A stretch of 9,724 nucleotides of DNA from JAWLCA01 sp050485905 (GTDB lineage: Bacteria > Pseudomonadota > Alphaproteobacteria > Rhodobacterales > Rhodobacteraceae). The number at the start of each line of letters is the position of its first letter. The first letter of the stretch is position 1. The position numbers were made by a program, and so were the translations under genes. This document shows, one piece after another, positions 5,600 through 9,724 of this stretch. The stretch spans positions 1 through 9,724 of the forward strand of contig JBJHCH010000132.1 of assembly GCA_050485905.1 (NCBI GenBank). The letters run 5' to 3'. Under the pieces are notes generated by a model. The model saw only the letters and a list, made by a program, of their open reading frames with translations. It made no database searches and was not told where the DNA came from.

Positions 5600-6331
5600 A
5601 TGACCTGCATCACCGGATTCATCGCCGCCGTGCCGACCGCCAATCGAGAGGCGTTCATCAGTCACGCCGCACTCGCCGCCGAGGCTTTTCACGACCACGG
5701 CCTGACCGGAGCCATGGAGGGCTGGGGCGATGACGTTCCGGCGGGAGAGGTCACATCCTTTCCGAAATCCGTCCTCGCAGAACCGGATGAAAGCGTGATC
5801 TTCTCGTTCTACCGCTGGCCCGACAAGGTAACGCAGGACACGGCGATGCAGTCATTGATGACCGACCCCCGCGTCGATCCCACGACCAACCCGATGCCCT
5901 TTGACGGCAAGCGCGTGGTCTGGGGCAACTTTGCGCCGCTTCTGGAACTGGGCGCCCCGCAGGACGGCGGGTTCTATGACGGCTACGTTCTTCCCGTGCC
6001 CAACGACCGGAAAGCCGATTTCGAGGCCTTCGCCCGGTTCTGCGATCCGATCTTCATGGAACACGGCGCCGTCTGGACCGCCGAATGCTGGGAACTGGAG
6101 GTGCCCGATGGCAAGTTGACGGACTTTCGCCGCGCAGTGGGGGCAAAGCCCGACGAGGCCATCGTCTTTTCATGGGTGCAATGGCCCGACCGGGCGGCGC
6201 GCGACGCGGGGAATGCCCGCATCTTTGACGACCCCCGCTTTTCCACCCAGAACTGCCCCTTTGACATGACGCGGATGATCTACGGTGGTTTCGCGCCCGT
6301 GGTGCAAACCGGCGTCCAGGCAGGTGGCTGA
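5600..6331 (+). CDS. tandem double-domain DUF1428 protein
   Basis: A 243-residue protein made of two DUF1428 domains in a row. Domain 1 (about 1-117) reads CITGFIAAVPTANREAF, WGDDVPAGEVTSFPKSV, IFSFYRWPDK, MPFDGKRVVWGNFAPLLE. Domain 2 (about 125-238) repeats the order: YDGYVLPVPNDRKADF, CWELEVPDGKLTDFRRAV, VFSWVQWPDR, CPFDMTRMIYGGFAPVV. Family members are normally about 120 residues with a single domain, so this is a fused duplication. The domain has a ferredoxin-like dimeric alpha-beta barrel character, and the fusion may replace a homodimer by one chain. Function is unknown. A strong GGAGGAG lies at 5587-5593, six bases before the ATG. Confidence 0.88.
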   Translation: MTCITGFIAAVPTANREAFISHAALAAEAFHDHGLTGAMEGWGDDVPAGEVTSFPKSVLAEPDESVIFSFYRWPDKVTQDTAMQSLMTDPRVDPTTNPMPFDGKRVVWGNFAPLLELGAPQDGGFYDGYVLPVPNDRKADFEAFARFCDPIFMEHGAVWTAECWELEVPDGKLTDFRRAVGAKPDEAIVFSWVQWPDRAARDAGNARIFDDPRFSTQNCPFDMTRMIYGGFAPVVQTGVQAGG

Positions 6332-6505
6332 CTCCCTACCGAGTTTCCGGGGCGCCTGATTGCCCGCGCGACCCAAGGTCGGACCGGCCGCGGAACTCAC
6401 CCGTTGACATCCTCCGTCCCGCCGGCCCACTCTTGCCAGGTTAACTGATCCGCGACGTTTCCGCATGAGAAGGCCGATACGGCATCTGAAAGGTTCGGGC
6501 ACCTG
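6332..6505 (+). promoter_or_regulatory. intergenic region ahead of the M81/mannonate dehydratase operon
   Basis: A TTGACA at 6404-6409 is a perfect -35 hexamer, but the position for a -10 17 bases downstream has no good match, so the promoter is only suggested. A GTTAAC palindrome lies at 6440-6445. The gap of 174 bp and the change of gene type suggest that a new transcription unit begins here. Confidence 0.35.
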
Positions 6506-7996
6506 ATGGTCGCGCCCCCCGGTCTGCGCGTCGCTGTCGCATCTCTGATGCAGGAGACGAACAGCTTTTCGCCGCTGCCCACGACGCTTGAGGTCTTCCG
6601 GTCCTACTACATCCATCGCGGCGACGACCTGTTCACCGGCTATGGTGACGCGAGGGTCGAGGTGCCCGCGATTTTGGCCGCCCTGCGTGCCGCGGGGCAC
6701 GAGCCGGTGCCGATCATCGCTGCCTATGCGGCCGCCGCAGGGACGGTGACGCGCGATTGCTTCGATGCGCTGGTGGGCGAGATGGAGGATCGGCTGCGCG
6801 CCGCAGGGCCGGTCGATGCCCTGATCCTTGCCCTGCACGGGGCGCTGGTGGTCGAGGATCAGCCCGACGGCGACGGCGAGATCATCGCACGGATGCGCGC
6901 CATTCTGCCCGAGGGGGTGCCGATCGGCGTCAGCCTTGACCTGCACGCCCATGTCACGCCGCTGATGCTGCAGCCCGGCACCTTTCATGTGGGCTATCGG
7001 GAATATCCCCATATCGACATCTTCGAGACCGGCACGAGGGTCGCGGAGCTGATGATCGAAACACTGGCCGGGCGCCGCCGCCCCGTGATGACGCTGGCCA
7101 AGGCGCCGATGATCGTGCCCGCCGTCGTCGGCCGCACGACCGACGGCCCACTGGCCGAGGTCGCGGAAGCCGCGCGCGCCGCGGAACGGTCGGGCGAGGT
7201 GCTCCATGCCTCGATCTTTCCGGTGCAGCCGTGGATCGACGCGCCGGCTCTGGGCTTCGCGGCACTGGTCTGCGCCGATGGTGACCTGTCGGCCGCGCAG
7301 CGCGTCGCCGAGCATCTGTGCGCTATGGCCTGGGACCGGCGCAGCGCCTTCGATCTGGGGTTGGTGCCGCTGGACGAGGCTATAGCGGTCGGGTTGTCGA
7401 GCGAGGGCATGACGCTGGTGTCCGACACTGGCGATGCACCCACCGGGGGGTCGGCCGCCGACAGCGCGGCGGTGCTGCGGGCGCTGATCGCCGGGGGTGC
7501 GGCCGACAGCGGCCGGACAAGCCTGCTAACGCTCTGCGACGCCCCGGCTGCCACGGCCGCGCAGGCGGCGGGTGTCGGGGCGGAACTGACGGTGCCGCTG
7601 GGCCACAGTCTTTCGGCCGATGACGGGTCGCCGGTAACAGTGACCGCGCGGGTCGTCTCCCTGTCCGACGGGGTCTATGTATCGCGCGATGCCGGGGCAA
7701 AGGGGCTGCGGATCGGCATGGGGCCGACTGCTGTGCTTGCTATCGGGTCGATCCGGATTCTGGTGCGGTCGCTGCCGTCGATGGAATGGGATACAGGCAT
7801 GTATCTCTCGCAGGGGCTGGACCCGGCGGTGGCTGCGCTGTGCTTCGTGAAATCACCATCGCATTTCCGCGCCTCCTTCGGGCCGCTGGCCGCGCGCATC
7901 CTGCTGGCCGACACGCCCGGGCCAACGCGGGCCGATGTGCGCGCCCTGCCCTATGCCCGCGTGACACGGCCGCTCTGGCCGCTGGACGATATCTGA
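6506..7996 (+). CDS. M81-family metallopeptidase, MlrC-like
   Basis: A 496-residue zinc amidohydrolase of the M81 (microcystinase C-like) family, probably cytoplasmic since no signal peptide is seen. The N-terminal half is the metal domain: QETNSFSP with E17, LHGALVVED with H111, SLDLHAHVT with D145 and H147, and YPHIDIFETG with H169. This matches the Glu/His/Asp-x-His/His set described for MlrC. The C-terminal half carries the hallmark SDTGDAPTGGSAADS (306-320), and length is normal. MlrC itself cleaves a linear peptide, but most homologues sit in catabolic clusters and have unknown amide or peptide substrates. The start has AAAGG 12 bases upstream, a weak site. A mannonate-dehydratase-like gene follows after 15 bp, and a second M81 gene after that. 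Confidence 0.9.
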   Translation: MVAPPGLRVAVASLMQETNSFSPLPTTLEVFRSYYIHRGDDLFTGYGDARVEVPAILAALRAAGHEPVPIIAAYAAAAGTVTRDCFDALVGEMEDRLRAAGPVDALILALHGALVVEDQPDGDGEIIARMRAILPEGVPIGVSLDLHAHVTPLMLQPGTFHVGYREYPHIDIFETGTRVAELMIETLAGRRRPVMTLAKAPMIVPAVVGRTTDGPLAEVAEAARAAERSGEVLHASIFPVQPWIDAPALGFAALVCADGDLSAAQRVAEHLCAMAWDRRSAFDLGLVPLDEAIAVGLSSEGMTLVSDTGDAPTGGSAADSAAVLRALIAGGAADSGRTSLLTLCDAPAATAAQAAGVGAELTVPLGHSLSADDGSPVTVTARVVSLSDGVYVSRDAGAKGLRIGMGPTAVLAIGSIRILVRSLPSMEWDTGMYLSQGLDPAVAALCFVKSPSHFRASFGPLAARILLADTPGPTRADVRALPYARVTRPLWPLDDI

Positions 7997-8011
7997 GGCG
8001 GGGGGGCGCGG

Positions 8012-8983
8012 ATGAAACTGACCATGGTGGCCAATCCACCCGACAGGGATCGGCTGCGCACATTGCGCCAGTTGGGGATCGCCGATGCGGTTCACTACGA
8101 CATGGACGATTTGCCCGACGACCGCGCCGAGTTGGAATCGATCCGCGCGCTTTACGAGGCCGAAGGGCTGGCGCTGAAGATCGTCGAATCCGGCCCCGCG
8201 ATCGACCGCATCGTTCTGGGCAAGGAGGGGTGGGATGCCCAGACCGAGCGCTACAAGCGCATCCTCGGCCACTTGGGCGCGCTGGGGGTCGAGGTGGTGG
8301 CGTGCAACTTCATGCCACAGGTTTCGGCCGATGCGATGGTCGTGCGCACCGCCTTCGACCGGCCAACCCGCGGCGGCGCGCTGACCAGCGCGTTCCGGCT
8401 GTCAGACGTGACGCCGGAAACCTTGCCGCATGACGAGGTGCCGATTCCGCGCGAACGGATGTGGGACAACCTCGAACGCTTCCTGCGTGCCGTCCTCCCG
8501 GCGGCAGAGGCCGCGGGCGTGCGGTTGGCCTTTCATCCCGACGACCCGCCGTTCCCGGAGCTTTGTGGGCTCCAACGCATCCTTGGTACACCCGACGATT
8601 TCGACCGGCTGCTGGCGATCTCGTCCAGCCCGGCGAATGCCATGACCTTCTGCATCGGTTGCTTCGCCGAGGGCGGGCATGACATCCCCGCGCTGATCCG
8701 CCGCTGGGAAGGGCGCATCGCCTTCGTGCATGTGCGCGACATCCGCGGCACGCCAGAGGATTTCGTCGAGACCTTCCCCGACGATGGGCAGACCGACATG
8801 GTGGCAGCCTTCGACGCGCTGGTAGAAACCGGCTTCGACGGCTATCTGCGCAGCGATCATGCCCCGCAACTGGCCATCGCCCGCGGCGGCCCGAACGACG
8901 GCTACGGGATCGAAGGGCATATCTTTGCCATTGGCTACCTGCGCGGACTGGCGCAGGCGGCGATGCACCGGTCCGCCGGCTAG
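8012..8983 (+). CDS. mannonate dehydratase-like enzyme (UxuA family)
   Basis: A 323-residue TIM-barrel enzyme of the xylose-isomerase-like superfamily. Known members dehydrate D-mannonate to 2-keto-3-deoxygluconate. Visible marks are MWDNLERFLRAVLPAAEAAGVRLAFHPDDPP (150-180), FCIGCFAEGGHD with C214, VHVRDIRGTP with H240, R242 and D243, DDGQTDM (257-263), and RSDHAP with D282 and H283. H175, C214, H240 and D282 fit the His/Cys/His/Asp metal set of UxuA in order and rough spacing. The protein is shorter than typical UxuA (about 350-400), which together with the company of M81 genes suggests a related substrate rather than certain mannonate. A G-rich ribosome site precedes the ATG, 15 bp after the M81 stop; the two are clearly one operon. 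Confidence 0.85.
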   Translation: MKLTMVANPPDRDRLRTLRQLGIADAVHYDMDDLPDDRAELESIRALYEAEGLALKIVESGPAIDRIVLGKEGWDAQTERYKRILGHLGALGVEVVACNFMPQVSADAMVVRTAFDRPTRGGALTSAFRLSDVTPETLPHDEVPIPRERMWDNLERFLRAVLPAAEAAGVRLAFHPDDPPFPELCGLQRILGTPDDFDRLLAISSSPANAMTFCIGCFAEGGHDIPALIRRWEGRIAFVHVRDIRGTPEDFVETFPDDGQTDMVAAFDALVETGFDGYLRSDHAPQLAIARGGPNDGYGIEGHIFAIGYLRGLAQAAMHRSAG

Positions 8984-8989
8984 GCCGGC
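8975..8989 (+). other. GC hairpin over the stop of the mannonate dehydratase-like gene
   Basis: GCCGGC-TAG-GCCGGC gives a perfect 6-bp stem with the stop codon as the loop. No T-run follows, so termination is doubtful. Confidence 0.3.
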
Positions 8990-9105
8990 AGCGACGCGGA
9001 CGTTCACGAGGCGAAACGCACACCGATTGCGGGCAGCGGCTGGCGGCGGGCAAGCTGCACACTGCCGGCGCGGGACGCCGGTTTCGGCATGGAAGGGCAC
9101 GAGCC

Positions 9106-9724
9106 TTGGCGCGCATCCTGCTAGGCGGCATCTCGCACGAAACCCACAGTTTTGTCGAGGAAATCACCCCGCTATCGGCCTTCACGGTGCATCGCGGCGC
9201 CGGTCTGCTGGCGCGGGCCGGCGACGGCTCGATGGTCGACGGGTTTCTTGAAGTCGCGGAACGCGAGGGCTGGGAGGTGCTGCCGGCCGCCTTCTGGCGC
9301 GCGACCCCTTCGGGCATCGTTGCCGATGCGGTGGTCGAGTCGTTTCTTGACGATCTGCTTCCGGTGGCTGCCGTGGCGGCGTCCGGCGGCCTCGACGCCG
9401 TATTCCTGGTGCTGCACGGCGCGATGGTCAGCGAAAGCTTTCCGGATGTGGAGGGCGAGATCCTCGCGCGGCTTCGCGCCGTACCGGGGCTGGCGCGGGT
9501 GCCTATCTTTGGCGCCTTCGACCTGCACGCCAATCTCAGCCAGCGGATGATCCGCCTCGCCGATGCGCTGGTCTCCTTCCGCGAGAACCCCCACACTGAT
9601 GCCCGCGAAACCGCCGTCCGGGCCGCGGCGCTGCTGGGCCGCTGCCTTGCCACCGGGCAGATGCCGCACATGGTCGGACGCAATGCGGGCATCATCTGGG
9701 CACCCCCCGGAACCGGGACCGCGG
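9106..9724 (+). CDS. second M81-family metallopeptidase (3' end outside window)
   Basis: The first 206 residues of another MlrC-like protein, still open at the window end. The start is a TTG at 9106 with GGAAGG at 9091-9096 nine bases upstream, giving (M)ARILLGGISHETHSF, the standard family N-terminus; no in-frame ATG fits. Metal-site residues are all present: E12 in HETHS, H104 in VLHGAMV, D139 and H141 in FDLHANLS, and H163 in ENPHTDA. The 22-residue distance from the DLH histidine to the last histidine equals that in the first M81 protein (147 to 169). Overall sequence differs strongly from the first copy, so this is an old paralogue or a separate specificity and not a recent duplication. 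A 122-bp gap separates it from the preceding gene, probably within one operon. Confidence 0.85.
   Translation, partial: MARILLGGISHETHSFVEEITPLSAFTVHRGAGLLARAGDGSMVDGFLEVAEREGWEVLPAAFWRATPSGIVADAVVESFLDDLLPVAAVAASGGLDAVFLVLHGAMVSESFPDVEGEILARLRAVPGLARVPIFGAFDLHANLSQRMIRLADALVSFRENPHTDARETAVRAAALLGRCLATGQMPHMVGRNAGIIWAPPGTGTA

Noticed and set aside
6404..6409. TTGACA as a complete sigma-70 promoter
   Set aside because: The -35 match is perfect but no acceptable -10 hexamer lies 16-19 bp downstream, so it is noted only within the intergenic entry.
6170..7315. Minus-strand open frame of 381 codons
   Set aside because: Shadow of the DUF1428 and M81 genes; the plus-strand products have clear catalytic motifs, and long antisense frames are expected in GC-rich coding DNA.
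8310..9695. Minus-strand open frame of 461 codons
   Set aside because: Antisense to the mannonate-dehydratase-like gene and the second M81 gene, both with intact family motifs; the translated product is low-complexity, rich in R, S and P.

Overview
The window reads as alphaproteobacterial DNA, most likely Rhodobacterales (Rhodobacter/Paracoccus type). This is inferred from high GC with GC-rich third positions, compact gene packing with ATGA/GTGA overlaps, and the protein families present. No gene was matched against a database.

The window has two halves that meet near position 2698. The left part (1-2670) is gene-poor. It holds two diverged copies of a roughly 350-380 bp non-coding block. 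Each copy has a conserved leader (TCTACATCT, then an A-tract running into TAGGGTAGGATAAGC, then TGCCGATTTG), followed by an iteron-like array of about 13-bp units spaced mostly 11 or 21-23 bp apart, and a conserved tail. The unit is AATGGGAACGTCG in the first block and AATGTAAAGGTCG in the second. The leader is preserved while the arrays have each become uniform on their own version. Right of the blocks, on the minus strand, lie an XRE-type repressor-like gene and a small overlapping gene whose protein carries the same 35-residue tail as the repressor.

At 2671-2698 there is the 3' end of a tRNA (T-loop consensus through CCA) with no 5' body. This is what an attachment-site remnant looks like. 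Its orientation places an integrated element on the left and host DNA on the right, so the iteron blocks and the XRE gene are probably cargo or control DNA of an integrative or plasmid-like element whose other end lies outside the window.

The right part (2785-9724) is ordinary dense coding sequence. A MarR regulator overlapping a DUF4287 gene runs leftward. Across a divergent promoter region with a perfect 12-bp palindrome, a rightward series encodes two PhnB/VOC-like proteins, a dihydrofolate-reductase-family (RibD C-terminal) protein, a GFA/CENP-V-fold zinc protein and a double DUF1428 protein. These are small stress or detoxification-type proteins, and the local MarR protein may control at least the first ones. 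A second group follows: an M81 (MlrC-like) metallopeptidase, a mannonate-dehydratase-like enzyme 15 bp later, and a second, different M81 protein that starts at a TTG and runs off the window end. That group looks like a catabolic operon for an unknown small amide, peptide or sugar-acid derivative.
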